Source: Palsa-883 sp963847615 (GTDB lineage: Bacteria > Pseudomonadota > Alphaproteobacteria > Acetobacterales > Acetobacteraceae). From it: a stretch of DNA of 64,000 bases. The notes beneath the pieces were generated by a model. It made no database searches. It saw only the letters and a list, made by a program, of their open reading frames with translations, and was not told the DNA's origin. The position numbers were made by a program, and so were the translations under genes. Location of the stretch: contig CAWKAN010000017.1 in assembly GCA_963847615.1 (NCBI GenBank), forward strand, positions 496,001 through 560,000, written 5' to 3'. This document shows positions 8,349 through 18,221 of the stretch, one piece after another. The first letter of the stretch is position 1, and every line of letters begins with the position of its first letter.

Positions 8349-9692
8349 GTGAACATCGAGCCAGGTTCCGACGATCGTGCGACGCGCCTCGCATTCATGC
8401 AGGTCGATGACGGCTCCAGGCACCTGCTCAAGGGGTGTTGGAAGTTTGTGGAACCCGCGCTGCCGACCATTCTGGACGGGTTCTACCGGCACGTGACGGC
8501 AATGCCGCATCTCGCAAAAATGGTGGGCAACGACATCCCCCGGCTCAAGAAGGCGCAGGGCTCACATTGGGAACGGCTGTTTTCCGGTCGCTTCGACGAT
8601 GCCTATTTCAACGGGGTGCGGGCGATCGGCCTGGTACACAACAAGATCGGCCTGGAGCCGCGCTGGTATATCGGCGGCTACAACTACGTCCTCAGCAGCC
8701 TCACCGATCTGGCGGCCAGGACCTACCGATGGTCGCCCGGCAAGGCGCGCGTCGCCATCCGGGCGATCAACAGCGCGGTGATGCTGGACATGGACCTGGC
8801 AATCTCGGTCTACCAGGAAGCCTTGCTCAGCGAGCGCGCCGAACGGGGCAAGCGCGTGGATGCGCTGATCGGCGTGTTCGAGCGCGAGGTGACCGGGTCG
8901 CTCACCGCGCTGGCCTCGTCCGCCACCGAGATGAACGCAACGGCGACCAGTATGGCCGGCACGGCGGAGGAGACCACGCGCCAGGCGACCGGCGTGGCGG
9001 CGGCCTCGGAGCAGGCCTCGACCAACGTGCAGACGGTGGCGGCGGCGACCGAGGAGCTGGCGGCCTCGGTCAGCGAGATCGGCCGGCAGGTGGCGCAGTC
9101 GGCCAAGATCGCCGCCCAGGCCGTCACCGACGCGGAAGCGACGACGGCGGCGATGCGCGGGCTGGCCGACATCGCGCAGAGCGTCGATACGGTGGTGAAG
9201 ATCATCAGCGAGATCGCCGGGCAGACCAATCTGCTGGCGCTCAACGCCACCATCGAGGCGGCGCGGGCCGGCGACGCCGGCAAGGGTTTTGCCGTCGTGG
9301 CCTCCGAGGTGAAGGCGCTGGCCAACCGGACGGCGGCGGCGACCGGGGAGATCAGCCAGCAGATCAACGCCATCCAGACCGCCACCACCACCTCGGTGGC
9401 GCGGATCGATGCGATCGGCAGCACGATCAACGACATGAGTCAGATCGCCGCCACCATCGCCGCCGCGGTGGAGCAGCAAGGCGTCGCGACCCAGGAGATT
9501 GCCCGCAACGTGCAGGAGGCGGCGCTGGGCACCGGCCAGGTTTCGGCGAACATCAGCGGCGTCAGCCAGGCCGCCAGCGAAACCGGCATCGCGGCCTCCC
9601 AGGTCCAGGCCGCTTCCGCCGAGGTGGCCCAGCAAGGCAACGCGCTCAAGCGCGAGGTCGATCGCTTCCTTGAAGGCATCCGGGCGGCTTGA
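8349..9692 (+). CDS. Globin-coupled methyl-accepting chemotaxis protein
   Basis: The 447-residue protein starts at a GTG. Residues about 10-160 form a globin sensor (protoglobin type) with WKFVEPALPTILDGFYRHV and a likely proximal heme histidine at about residue 97 in GLVHNKIGLEPRWYIGGY. Residues about 170-447 form the MCP signalling coiled coil, with the hairpin region IAGQTNLLALNATIEAARAG. There is no transmembrane segment, so this is a soluble oxygen or gas sensor like HemAT. No che genes are nearby, so it presumably signals to a chemotaxis array encoded elsewhere. Confidence 0.93.
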   Translation: MNIEPGSDDRATRLAFMQVDDGSRHLLKGCWKFVEPALPTILDGFYRHVTAMPHLAKMVGNDIPRLKKAQGSHWERLFSGRFDDAYFNGVRAIGLVHNKIGLEPRWYIGGYNYVLSSLTDLAARTYRWSPGKARVAIRAINSAVMLDMDLAISVYQEALLSERAERGKRVDALIGVFEREVTGSLTALASSATEMNATATSMAGTAEETTRQATGVAAASEQASTNVQTVAAATEELAASVSEIGRQVAQSAKIAAQAVTDAEATTAAMRGLADIAQSVDTVVKIISEIAGQTNLLALNATIEAARAGDAGKGFAVVASEVKALANRTAAATGEISQQINAIQTATTTSVARIDAIGSTINDMSQIAATIAAAVEQQGVATQEIARNVQEAALGTGQVSANISGVSQAASETGIAASQVQAASAEVAQQGNALKREVDRFLEGIRAA

Positions 9693-10086
9693 TTTGCCGT
9701 GCGTGCCGGACAACCGCCCAAGCGGCAGCGGAACGGGTCGGCCAGCTGAGCAAGGGAACCGAGGGGGGCGTGCATCGCGACATGTCGATCTCGTTGACGG
9801 CCTGTATCCACCTGGAGGTCGAATTCGGCGAACCGGAACGGCGACAGCGGGTGCCTGCCGGCTGATGCGATATCGTTCCGACAGTGCAATGGCATAAACT
9901 TGAGCCCCTGCGCCGGATCAATGCCCTGGCCGGACCCGCCGTTGCGGCAGGCGCTCAGGTGAGGTGGTGCGGTCCAGGGTTGGCGCCCCGGCCTGCCGGC
10001 CGTTCGCCCGATTGCCGGGGGGGTCATCGCTCTGGCGCCGCACGGGATCGATGGCGGACGACGCGCCGGGGTGGCACTCTCCGGCC
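9693..10086. other. Intergenic gap, no gene called
   Basis: A short plus-strand frame near 9770-9865 (MSISLTACIHLEVEFGEPER) ends at a TGA, but it has no recognised family and no clear ribosome-binding site. Nothing else was recognised. Confidence 0.35.
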
Positions 10087-11562
10087 ATGAGCTTCGACCC
10101 TGACCTGGCACGCCGGCTGGCGGGCCGCGCCGAGCTGCTGGACCCGGCCGAAATGGGCCAGGCCGACGCGCTGGCGCCCGGCCTGGGCGTGTCCGGCCCG
10201 ACGTTAATGGCCAATGCCGGCCGCGCCGTGGCCCGCGCGGTGCGGGCGCGCTTCCGCCCGTGCCGGACACTGGTGCTGGCGGGCCCCGGCAACAATGGCG
10301 GCGACGGCTATGTGGCGGCGCGGCTGCTGGCCGAGCAGGGCTGGCCGGTGGCGCTGGCCGCGCTGGCCCCGCCACGCGCGGGCTCCGACGCCGCCGGCGC
10401 GGCGCGGCTGTGGCGAGGCCCGATGGTGCCCTTTGCCCCAAACGAGGCGGCGCGCGCCGAGCTGGTGATCGACGCGGTGTTCGGCGCCGGCCTGGCCCGC
10501 GACGTTGACGGCCTGGTGGTAGACACGCTGCGCGCGGCGCGGTGCGTCGTCGCGGTCGACGTGCCGAGCGGCGTCGATGGCGCCACCGGCGCGGTGCGCG
10601 GCTACGCCCCGCACGCGGCGCTGACCGTCAGTTTCTTCCGCCTGAAGCCGGGCCACCTGCTGCTGCCCGGGCGGGTGCTGTGCGGCACGCTGGCGCTGGC
10701 GGATATCGGCCTGCCCGCCGCCGTGCTGGACCAGGTGCGGCCGCGCTGCTTCGCCAACCTGCCGGGGCTCTGGGCGCTGCCCTTGCTGCGCGACGACACC
10801 CACAAATACCGCCGCGGCCATGTCAGCGTGATCGGCGGCGCGACGATGACCGGTGCGGCGCGGCTGGCCGCGGAAGCGGCGCGGCGCGCCGGCGCCGGGC
10901 TGGTGACGATCGCCGCCGCCGCGCGCGCCGACGTCTACCGGGGCGGCCCGCCCGGGCTGCTGGTGAGCGAGGCGCCGTTGGACACGCTGCTGGCCGATGC
11001 GCGGCGGCAGGTGTGGGTGTGCGGTCCGGGGCTGGGGCCGGAGGCGGCGCGCACGGCGTTGCCGCGCCTGCTGCGGGCCGGGCGGCGCGTCGTGGCCGAC
11101 GCCGATGCGCTCACCGCCTTCGCCGGCGCGCCCGAGGCGTTGCGCGGCGCGGCGGTGCTGACGCCGCATGCCGGCGAGTTCGCCCTGGTGTTCGGCGCGC
11201 CGGGCGCCGACCGCCTCGCCGCGGCCCGGGCCGCGGCGGCGCGCACCGGCGCGGTGGTGCTGCTGAAGGGGCCGGACACGATCGTTGCGGCACCGGACGG
11301 CCGCGCGGCGATCAACGCCTCGGCACCGCCCTGGCTCGCCACCGCCGGGGCCGGCGACGTGCTGGCCGGGCTGATCGGCGGGCTGCTGGCGCAAGGCATG
11401 CCGGACTGGGAGGCCGCCTGCGCGAGCGCCTTCCTGCACGGCCTCGCCGCGCAGCGCGCCGGGCCGGCGATGGTGGTGGAGGACCTGCTGCCGGCCCTTG
11501 CCGCGGTGCTGGCGGATGCCGATTTGGGGCTGGAGTTCGCCACCCGCCGGAGACCCCGATGA
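10087..11562 (+). CDS. nnr: Bifunctional NAD(P)H-hydrate epimerase / ADP-dependent NAD(P)H-hydrate dehydratase
   Basis: A repair enzyme for hydrated NAD(P)H. The N-terminal epimerase domain (about 1-210) shows LMANAGRAVARAV, LAGPGNNGGDGYVAARLL, DAVFGAGL and DVPSGVDGATG. The C-terminal ribokinase-like dehydratase shows HVSVIGGATMTGAARLAAEA, LTPHAGEFALVFG, LLKGPDTIVAAPDG and the nucleotide motif TAGAGDVLAGLIGG. At 491 residues it has the usual length for the fusion. I chose ATG 10087 (MSFDPDLARR) over an upstream in-frame ATG because homologues begin just before the epimerase domain. Its stop overlaps the start of the malonyl-CoA decarboxylase gene (ATGA). Confidence 0.93.
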   Translation: MSFDPDLARRLAGRAELLDPAEMGQADALAPGLGVSGPTLMANAGRAVARAVRARFRPCRTLVLAGPGNNGGDGYVAARLLAEQGWPVALAALAPPRAGSDAAGAARLWRGPMVPFAPNEAARAELVIDAVFGAGLARDVDGLVVDTLRAARCVVAVDVPSGVDGATGAVRGYAPHAALTVSFFRLKPGHLLLPGRVLCGTLALADIGLPAAVLDQVRPRCFANLPGLWALPLLRDDTHKYRRGHVSVIGGATMTGAARLAAEAARRAGAGLVTIAAAARADVYRGGPPGLLVSEAPLDTLLADARRQVWVCGPGLGPEAARTALPRLLRAGRRVVADADALTAFAGAPEALRGAAVLTPHAGEFALVFGAPGADRLAAARAAAARTGAVVLLKGPDTIVAAPDGRAAINASAPPWLATAGAGDVLAGLIGGLLAQGMPDWEAACASAFLHGLAAQRAGPAMVVEDLLPALAAVLADADLGLEFATRRRPR

Positions 11563-13085
11563 ACGACGCCCCGCCTGCCGCACCCGGTCTGTTCGACCGC
11601 GCGCTTCGTCGCATCGGCCTGGTCTGGCGCGAGATGGCGGCCGCCGTCGCCGGCGAGACCGACGACAGCATCGAGGCGCAGATCCGCGCCTGCCTGGACG
11701 GACGCGGCGGCGAGGTCAGCGCGCGCAACCGCGCGGCCAAGCTGGCGCAGACCTTCGAGTCGCTGGATGCGGCGGGGCAGCAGGACTTCCTGCGCCGGCT
11801 GGCCGGTTTCGACTCCGATCCGGCAGCGGTGGATGCCGCCTATGCGGCGGTCCGCGCGGCCGGCGATCCGGCGGCACGCGCCATCGCCACGGCCGAACTG
11901 CGCCGCGCGCTGGAGCCGCCGCGGCTGCGCCTGTTGACCCAGTTCACCACCATCCCGGATGGCCGCAAGTTCCTGGTCGATCTGCGCGCGCTGCTGCTGG
12001 GCTCGCGCCGCGAGGACAAACACCTGGCGGCGCTGGAGTTGGACCTGCGCGGCCTGCTGGCGGCCTGGTTCGACATCGGCTTCCTGGAGTTGCGGCGGAT
12101 CGACTGGTCCAGTCCGGCGGCGCTGCTGGAGAAGCTGGTGGACTACGAGGCGGTGCACGCCATCCGCAGTTGGCGCGACCTGAAGAACCGGCTGGATTCC
12201 GATCGCCGCTGCTACGCCTTCTTCCACCCGCGCATGCCGGACGAGCCGCTGATCTTCGTCGAGGTCGCGCTGGTGCAGGGCCTGGCCGGCTCGGTGCAAC
12301 GGCTGCTGGACGAGAAGGCCCCGGTGCTCGATGCGCGCCACGCCGACACCGCGATCTTCTATTCGATCAGCACCTGCCAGAAGGGGCTGGCCGGGATCAG
12401 CCTCGGCAACTTCCTGATCAAGCAGGTGGTCGAAGTGCTGGAGGCGGAGCTGCGCAACCTGCGCAGCTTTGCCACGCTGTCACCGATCCCGGGGTTTCGC
12501 GCCTGGCTCGATCCGCTGCTTGGCGCGGGAGTGGCGAATGGCGGCGTGGATGGCGTCGGGAACGGCGCGGCGCACGGCCCGGGGAATGGCCAGATGAACG
12601 GCCCGGGGAATGGCCCGGGGAATGGCCCGGGGAATGACCAGGTGAACCACGTGCCGAGCGCCCGGGTGAACGACCTGCTGAGCGATGAGGAGAGCGCCAG
12701 CCTGGTCTCCGCCATGCCGGCCGAGACCGGCGCGCGGGCGCTGGCCGCGATCCTCGGCAAGCGCGGCTGGTGGCGCGAACCGGGGCTGAGCAAGACCGCC
12801 GGTCCGGTGCTGGAACGGCTATGCGCGCGCTACCTGCTGCACGAGTCGCGGGGCAAGCGGGCGCGCGATCCGGTGGCGCATTTCCATCTGTCGAACGGCG
12901 CGCGGATCGAGCGGATCAACCTGCACGCCGACACCTCGGAGAAGGGGGCGCGGGAGAGCGCCACGCTGATGGTGAACTACCTGTACGACCCGGCGCGGAT
13001 CGACGAGTATCACGAGGCCTACGCGGGCGAAGGCAAGCGCAACGCCTCGGCCGCGGTGCGCCGGCTGGCGCGTGGCGCGGGGTGA
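11559..13085 (+). CDS. Malonyl-CoA decarboxylase
   Basis: Converts malonyl-CoA to acetyl-CoA and CO2. The 508-residue protein has the helical N-terminal domain (RNRAAKLAQTFESLDAAGQ, LTQFTTIPDGRKFLVDLRA) and the acetyltransferase-like catalytic domain (CYAFFHPRMPDEPLIFVEVA, IFYSISTCQKGLAGISLGNF, VAHFHLSNGARIERINLHAD, VNYLYDPARIDEYHEAY). About 40 residues near 325-365 are a low-complexity insert of GPGNG/GQMNG repeats (12-bp DNA period, 12530-12650) in a loop between conserved blocks. It is translationally coupled to nnr. No matB or matC is next to it, so a role in malonate use versus malonyl-CoA turnover is open. Confidence 0.92.
   Translation: MNDAPPAAPGLFDRALRRIGLVWREMAAAVAGETDDSIEAQIRACLDGRGGEVSARNRAAKLAQTFESLDAAGQQDFLRRLAGFDSDPAAVDAAYAAVRAAGDPAARAIATAELRRALEPPRLRLLTQFTTIPDGRKFLVDLRALLLGSRREDKHLAALELDLRGLLAAWFDIGFLELRRIDWSSPAALLEKLVDYEAVHAIRSWRDLKNRLDSDRRCYAFFHPRMPDEPLIFVEVALVQGLAGSVQRLLDEKAPVLDARHADTAIFYSISTCQKGLAGISLGNFLIKQVVEVLEAELRNLRSFATLSPIPGFRAWLDPLLGAGVANGGVDGVGNGAAHGPGNGQMNGPGNGPGNGPGNDQVNHVPSARVNDLLSDEESASLVSAMPAETGARALAAILGKRGWWREPGLSKTAGPVLERLCARYLLHESRGKRARDPVAHFHLSNGARIERINLHADTSEKGARESATLMVNYLYDPARIDEYHEAYAGEGKRNASAAVRRLARGAG
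12530..12650. repeat. 12-bp tandem repeat inside the malonyl-CoA decarboxylase gene
   Basis: Units of GGCCCGGGGAAT and variants (GGCCAGATGAAC) repeat about nine times and keep frame, encoding Gly-Pro-Gly-Asn units. Confidence 0.85.
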
Positions 13086-13187
13086 GGCAGGGGGCGCGGC
13101 GGGACGGTGCCGTGCTTGGCCGCGAGAAGCGACCGCGTACTCCGGCCGCGGCCGCACGGCGCGCCGCGGCGGCGGGCCATGCGGTTG

Positions 13188-13514
13188 CTAAAGGTTGCTG
13201 GAGATCCAGTCTTTCAGCCGGCTTTTCGGCAGGGCGCCGACCTGGGTCGCCGCCGGCTTGCCGTCCTTGAACAGGATCAGCGTCGGGATGCCGCGCACCG
13301 CGTAGGTATTCGGCGTCATCGGGTTGTCGTCGATGTTCACCTTGGCGACGGTCAGCTTGCCGGCCAGTTCGCCGGCGATCTCCTCCAGCGCCGGGCCGAT
13401 CATCTTGCACGGGCCGCACCATTCCGCCCAGAAATCGACCAGCACGGGGCCGTCGGCTTGCAGCACGTCGGTGGCGAAGGTCTCGTCGGTGACCGGCTTG
13501 GTGTTCTCGCTCAT
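13188..13514 (-). CDS. trxA: Thioredoxin
   Basis: A 108-residue thioredoxin fold with the redox motif WCGPCK in FWAEWCGPCKMIGPALEEIA and the conserved cis-Pro in GIPTLILFKDG. Cytoplasmic disulfide reductase. It follows addA on the same strand, 68 bases downstream, the usual trxA position in alphaproteobacteria. Confidence 0.95.
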   Translation of the reverse strand: MSENTKPVTDETFATDVLQADGPVLVDFWAEWCGPCKMIGPALEEIAGELAGKLTVAKVNIDDNPMTPNTYAVRGIPTLILFKDGKPAATQVGALPKSRLKDWISSNL

Positions 13515-13582
13515 GGGTTGGCCTCGGGTTGTCGGAGTGGATCGTTGCTGGTCGCGTCACGTGGTGGGAAGCGGCGGGCGGG

Positions 13583-16500
13583 TCAAGCGGGGGCATGCCG
13601 ATCGAGCAAGGCGTCCGCCAGCATGGCGACCCGCGCGGTCTGGGTCCAGACCAGGGCGCAGCGCACCGGCCGGTCGGGGAAGACCTGCCGCAGCACCGCG
13701 CGATAGGCGGCGAGCTGGCGCAGGTACAGCACCGGCGTCTCGGCCTCGGTGGCCGGCGGGCGGCGGTTGGTCTTGTAGTCGGCCAGCAGCACGCGGTCGT
13801 CCAGCACCGCCAGCCGGTCAACCAGCCCGCCGACCACGGCGTTGCCGATCAGTCCGGTCAACGGCACCTCGGCGCGGCTGGACGGGCCGAACAGCGGCGC
13901 CAGTTCGGGATGCGCCAGGATGGCCAGCACCTGCTCCGCCAGGGCGGCGGCCTCGCCGGGGGGCAGCTCGTGGCCCGGCCGATCCAGCCAGGCGCGTGCC
14001 GCTTCGGGGCGGGACGCCGGCGGCAAGTCCGGCAGGTGTTGCAGCAGCGTGTGCACCAGCAGGCCGCGGCGGAAGCGGTCGACCGCGCCGGCGCGATCGG
14101 CGAGCGGCGAGGCGGCGGCGGGCACCGGGCCGAGTTCCACGCCCTCCGGCCGGCTGGGCGCCAGCGGCTCGGGACGGGCGGGTTCGTCGGGCGGCGGCAG
14201 CGGACGCCAGGCGGGTGCGGCGCCGGCCCAGGGCGGCAAGGGCGCCTCGGCGGCGGTCGAGGTTGGCGTGGGTTTGCCGTTCGGCGCAATGATTTGCGGG
14301 CTGCGATGGCGCAGCGCTTCGCCCCAGCTTTCCGGTGCGGCGTCGGCCGCGGCCGGGTCTGCGGACCCCACGGCTTGCGACGCCGACGCGGCGAAGGCGA
14401 AACGTTCCGTTGGCAGGCGTTCGAAGCCGCGTTCGACCAGCCGATACCAGCAATTCTCCGCCATGCTCCGCGCGGTCTGCCAGCCGCACACCACCAGCCG
14501 GTCCTCGGCCCGCGTCAACGCGACATACAGCAGCCGGTTGTGCTCGGCCAGGCGCCGCGCCGTGGCGGCGTCGCGCAACGCCTGCACCGCGGCGCAGCGC
14601 AGTTCGCGGCGCGGGGAAAAAATCGGCACCGCGCGGCGCGAGCCGGGGTCGTCGGCCCACAGCAGCCCGCCCTCCTCGGGCGGCAGCGCGGTGGTGTCGG
14701 GCAGGATCACCAGCGGCGCCTGCAACCCCTTGGCGCCGTGCACCGTCATGATGCGCACCGCGTCGGCGGCGACGTCCTGCTCGCGCTTCACCTCGGCGGC
14801 GGTGCGGCGCAGCCAGTGCAGGAAGCCCTGCAGCGACGGCGGGTGGCTGCGCGCATAGGCCAGGGCGGCTTGCAGCAGTTCGTCCACCGGCTCGGCGGCC
14901 TCGGCGCCGAGCCGGGCGAACAGCCGGGCGCGCCCGCCGAGCGGGCCGAGCGCCTCCGACAGCAGCGCGTGCGGGCTGAGGTAATCGACGCGCGCCAGCA
15001 GGGCGGCGAAGCAGTCCCAGGCGGCCTGCCAGTCGGGCTGCTGCCCGGCACGCTCGCGCAACGTCTCCCACAGCCGCGTCTCGCCGCGATCGAGCGCGAG
15101 GCGCAGCAGGCTGTCGTCGCTCAGGCCGCCCAGCGGGCTGGTCAGCATGCAGGCGAAACTGAGGTCGTCCTGTGGCAGCAACAGCGCGTCGGCCAGCGCC
15201 ATCAGGTCCTGCACCGCGGGCTGCGCGGTCAGCAGCAGGCGATCCAGCCCGGCGACCGCGACACCGCGCGATTTCAGCGCGCGCACCAGGGCGCGGGCGA
15301 AGTCGTTGCGACGCCGCACCAGGACCATCACGTCGCCGGGCGCCAGCGTGCGCCCCCGGCTTTCCAGTTGCACCGCGCCGCTGGTTTCGTGCGCAATCCA
15401 CTCGGCCAGGCGCTCGGCCAGCAGCTGCGGCGCGGTGCGCTGGCCCTGGTTGCGCTCCGGCACGGTCCATGGTTCCGGGTCCGGCTCGTCCGGGCGCAGC
15501 GCGAGCGGCCACAGCTCGACGCATCCGGCATGGCCGGCGCGGTCGGCGTAGTGGCGCAGCGCGCCGGGCTCGGCGACGCCCGCGGCGGCGAGCGGGTCGG
15601 CGAACACCGCATCGACCAGGGCCAGCACCGGCTCGGTCGAGCGGAACGACACATCCAGCGGCACCTGGCGAAATTCCTGGCCGGACGCCTCGACGCGCCG
15701 GCGCAGCGTGGCGCGGGCGCGGTCGAACTCGTCGGCGTCGGCGCCCTGGAAGGAGTAGATCGACTGCTTGCGGTCGCCGACCGCGAACACCGTGCGCTGG
15801 GTGTCGCGCGCGCCCAGGCCGGCGAAGAATTCCTCGGTCAGCGCGTGGGCGATGCGCCACTGCGCCGGCGCGGTGTCCTGCACCTCGTCGAGCAGCAGGT
15901 GGTCGATGCCGCCGTCGAGCTTGTACAGCACCCAGGCGGCGCCGGGATCGACCAGCAGGTTCGACGCCTGGCCGATCAGGTCGTCGTAGTCCAGCAGCCC
16001 GGCATTGGCCTTGCGCGTGGCGTAGGCCGCCAGCATCGGCGCCGCCAGGGTGACCAGGGCGTGCGACACCGCGGCGACGTGCAGCGCGCGGCGGCTGTCC
16101 TCCACCGCGTCGATGCGCGCCGCTTCGGCCAGGAACGGCTCCGGCAGGGTCGGCTGCGCCTTGGCCAGCTTCGGGTTGACGAAGGCGCCGGCGGCGCGCG
16201 GCAGGCCGGCCTTGGCGTGGAACTCCTCGCGCCAGTGGTCCCAGACCTCGACCCGGGTTTCGGCGTCGAGGTTGAGCCACAGCAGGATGCGCTCGGCGCG
16301 CGCGGCGACCGAGGGCGAGCCGTTGTCCTGCACGAAGGCGGCGGCGCGGCGCAGCCGGGGTTCGTCCTGCCAGTTGACGGCGTTGGCGAGGATCTCGGCG
16401 TCGCTGGCGGCGGTGATGCCGAGGGCGCGGCGCTGCGCGGCGATCAGCTCGGGGCCGAGCGCCAGCGCATCGTCCAGCCGCTTGCGGTCGGCTTGCAGGG

Positions 16501-17086
16501 CGACGACGTGGCGGGCGAACTGCTCGGCCGAGGCGAGGCCGGCGAGCAGGGAAAGCGCCTGGCGCATCGGGACGCTGGCGGCGCTGGCGAGCATGTCCTC
16601 GCGCGCCTCGGTCATCGCGTCGGCGGCGTCGGGGTCGTCCATCAGGCGGAAATGCGGCGACAGCGAGGCTTCCAGCGGGAAGCGGCGCAGCAACGATTGG
16701 CAGAAGGCGTGGATGGTGCCGATGCGCATGCCGCCGGGCAGGTCGAGCACCTCGGCGAACAGCGCGCGGGCTCGCTTGCGCAGCTCGTCGGAGGGGACGA
16801 CGTCCAGGGCGGTCAGCCTGGCGTCGAGCGCGGCGTCGTCGAGCGTGACCCATTCGCCCAGGGTGTTTTGCAGCCGGACCGCCATTTCGGCGGCGGCGGC
16901 CTTGGTGAAGGTGAGGCACTGGATGCGCTGCGGCGCCTCGCCGGACAGCATCAGCCGCAGCAGCCGGTCGGTCAGCAGCTTGGTCTTGCCGGAGCCGGCC
17001 GAGGCGGCGACGAAGGCCGACGCCGCGGGGTCGGCGGCACGGCGCTGTTCGGCGTTGGCGCGGCGGGCGCGGGCGGAGTCGCTCAT
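13583..17086 (-). CDS. addA: Double-strand break repair helicase AddA
   Basis: The 1167-residue helicase-nuclease subunit of AddAB, which resects DNA double-strand ends for RecA loading. It has a UvrD-type Walker A (AASAGSGKTKLLTDRLL, residues about 27-43), a Walker B LLLDEVQDTAPAQW, further SF1 motifs (VFAVGDRKQSIYSFQGADAD, IMTVHGAKGLQAPLVIL, LLYVALTRAEDRLVV) and a C-terminal nuclease motif LLADYKTNR. No frameshift interrupts 3.5 kb of coding sequence. Its usual partner addB lies 5.1 kb upstream rather than immediately adjacent. Confidence 0.96.
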   Translation of the reverse strand: MSDSARARRANAEQRRAADPAASAFVAASAGSGKTKLLTDRLLRLMLSGEAPQRIQCLTFTKAAAAEMAVRLQNTLGEWVTLDDAALDARLTALDVVPSDELRKRARALFAEVLDLPGGMRIGTIHAFCQSLLRRFPLEASLSPHFRLMDDPDAADAMTEAREDMLASAASVPMRQALSLLAGLASAEQFARHVVALQADRKRLDDALALGPELIAAQRRALGITAASDAEILANAVNWQDEPRLRRAAAFVQDNGSPSVAARAERILLWLNLDAETRVEVWDHWREEFHAKAGLPRAAGAFVNPKLAKAQPTLPEPFLAEAARIDAVEDSRRALHVAAVSHALVTLAAPMLAAYATRKANAGLLDYDDLIGQASNLLVDPGAAWVLYKLDGGIDHLLLDEVQDTAPAQWRIAHALTEEFFAGLGARDTQRTVFAVGDRKQSIYSFQGADADEFDRARATLRRRVEASGQEFRQVPLDVSFRSTEPVLALVDAVFADPLAAAGVAEPGALRHYADRAGHAGCVELWPLALRPDEPDPEPWTVPERNQGQRTAPQLLAERLAEWIAHETSGAVQLESRGRTLAPGDVMVLVRRRNDFARALVRALKSRGVAVAGLDRLLLTAQPAVQDLMALADALLLPQDDLSFACMLTSPLGGLSDDSLLRLALDRGETRLWETLRERAGQQPDWQAAWDCFAALLARVDYLSPHALLSEALGPLGGRARLFARLGAEAAEPVDELLQAALAYARSHPPSLQGFLHWLRRTAAEVKREQDVAADAVRIMTVHGAKGLQAPLVILPDTTALPPEEGGLLWADDPGSRRAVPIFSPRRELRCAAVQALRDAATARRLAEHNRLLYVALTRAEDRLVVCGWQTARSMAENCWYRLVERGFERLPTERFAFAASASQAVGSADPAAADAAPESWGEALRHRSPQIIAPNGKPTPTSTAAEAPLPPWAGAAPAWRPLPPPDEPARPEPLAPSRPEGVELGPVPAAASPLADRAGAVDRFRRGLLVHTLLQHLPDLPPASRPEAARAWLDRPGHELPPGEAAALAEQVLAILAHPELAPLFGPSSRAEVPLTGLIGNAVVGGLVDRLAVLDDRVLLADYKTNRRPPATEAETPVLYLRQLAAYRAVLRQVFPDRPVRCALVWTQTARVAMLADALLDRHAPA

Positions 17087-17141
17087 GCGCGCGGGCCGGT
17101 CTGGCCAGGAGCGAGGCCGGGAAGGCGACCGCCGAGGGGCA

Positions 17142-17223
17142 CAGATGCACGCAACTGACCGCCGGCAGCAGCGGATCGACGTTGCGCGCGGCGATCGGCG
17201 CGGAGCTTAGTTGCGTTCATCTG
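17142..17223. repeat. 82-bp inverted repeat upstream of addA
   Basis: CAGATGCACGCAACT (17142-17156) is inverted at 17209-17223 with one mismatch around a 52-base loop. It lies between the addA start and the GxxExxY unit. Confidence 0.6.
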
Positions 17224-17801
17224 CACTGCCAAACCTCAAGAATCACTGCGCCCAGCGAAGAATCTCCGCCGACACGACGATAGCATACTGACCACGTTGG
17301 TTCTTCCGGCTTACTGGCCACGCCCGTACGATTCGCGGCAAAGACAATTCAGCCGCCGATGAACGCCGATGAACGCCGATAAGGCCAATGCCTCACAGGC
17401 CGAGGACAATGCGTTTGATCTCCAGGCGCCGGTTGCCGAAGTTGTGCAGCAGGCAGACCTGCAGGCGAGTGGCGCGAAGGTCGTTGATGCATTGGGCGCG
17501 ATGGATCTCAGCCATCGCCTTGATGGAATTCAACTCCTCGATCACCGCTTGCTGGATCAGCAGGTCCACCGCGTCGTCACCGACGATCACGCCATCCTAG
17601 ATCACGGGAACACCGCGCTGCTGCAAGGCCGCGAGGCCGGCCTGGCGAAGCTCATGCGCGAGGGCATTTTCGTACAGCTTCTCGGGAAATCCGGTTCCAA
17701 CAGCAGTGGAGACAGTCAGGGCACTGCCGATGATCCGCTCCGTCTGAGCTGCCCCCGATTTCTCTGGACACGGTATTGTCGAGAGAAAGGGAGCAGAGCA
17801 G

Positions 17802-18221
17802 ATGTCGAACCCCAAGGAATCGAACATGGATTTGTCGGCTGATGGGCCTGTGGACAGCGTGGGCGGGCGTAGCCCGTCCACGCTGCCCACAGGCCAGCTC
17901 GCGGCGCCGAGCATGGGGCCTCTGGCGCCAGGGCAGCGTTGGAGCGTGGCGCGCAAGCGCGAGGTGGTGCTGCGCCTGATGCGCGGCGAACCGAGCGAGT
18001 TGCTTTCTCGCGAACTCGGCGTGCCGTTGTATCGGTTGGAGCGCTGGCACAACCGGGCGCAGGCGGCGATCGATGCCGCGCTCAAGGAACGTGAGGCCGA
18101 CGCTGAAAGCGTCGAACTCGCCGCCGCGATGCAGCGGATCGGCGAGCTCTCCATGGAGAATGAACTGCTGCGCGCGCGGATCGGACACCCGGGCCCTTTG
18201 GCCCGCAGGAGGTCGCGGTGA
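17802..18221 (+). CDS. IS3-family transposase OrfA
   Basis: The 139-residue first frame of the element. A helix-turn-helix region (WSVARKREVVLRLMRGEPSE, ELGVPLYRLERWHNRAQAAI) precedes a leucine-zipper-like coiled coil (AAAMQRIGELSMENELLRAR), the typical OrfA layout. It overlaps orfB by four bases (GTGA), so orfB may be made by coupled re-initiation or frameshifting. Confidence 0.9.
   Translation: MSNPKESNMDLSADGPVDSVGGRSPSTLPTGQLAAPSMGPLAPGQRWSVARKREVVLRLMRGEPSELLSRELGVPLYRLERWHNRAQAAIDAALKEREADAESVELAAAMQRIGELSMENELLRARIGHPGPLARRRSR

Noticed and set aside
9440..10441. A 333-codon minus-strand frame across the chemoreceptor end and the nnr start
   Set aside because: It is a proline/arginine-rich shadow of two well-supported plus-strand genes.
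13529..17158. A 1209-codon open frame on the plus strand
   Set aside because: It is the antisense shadow of addA; high G+C suppresses stop codons. The minus strand has all helicase and nuclease motifs.
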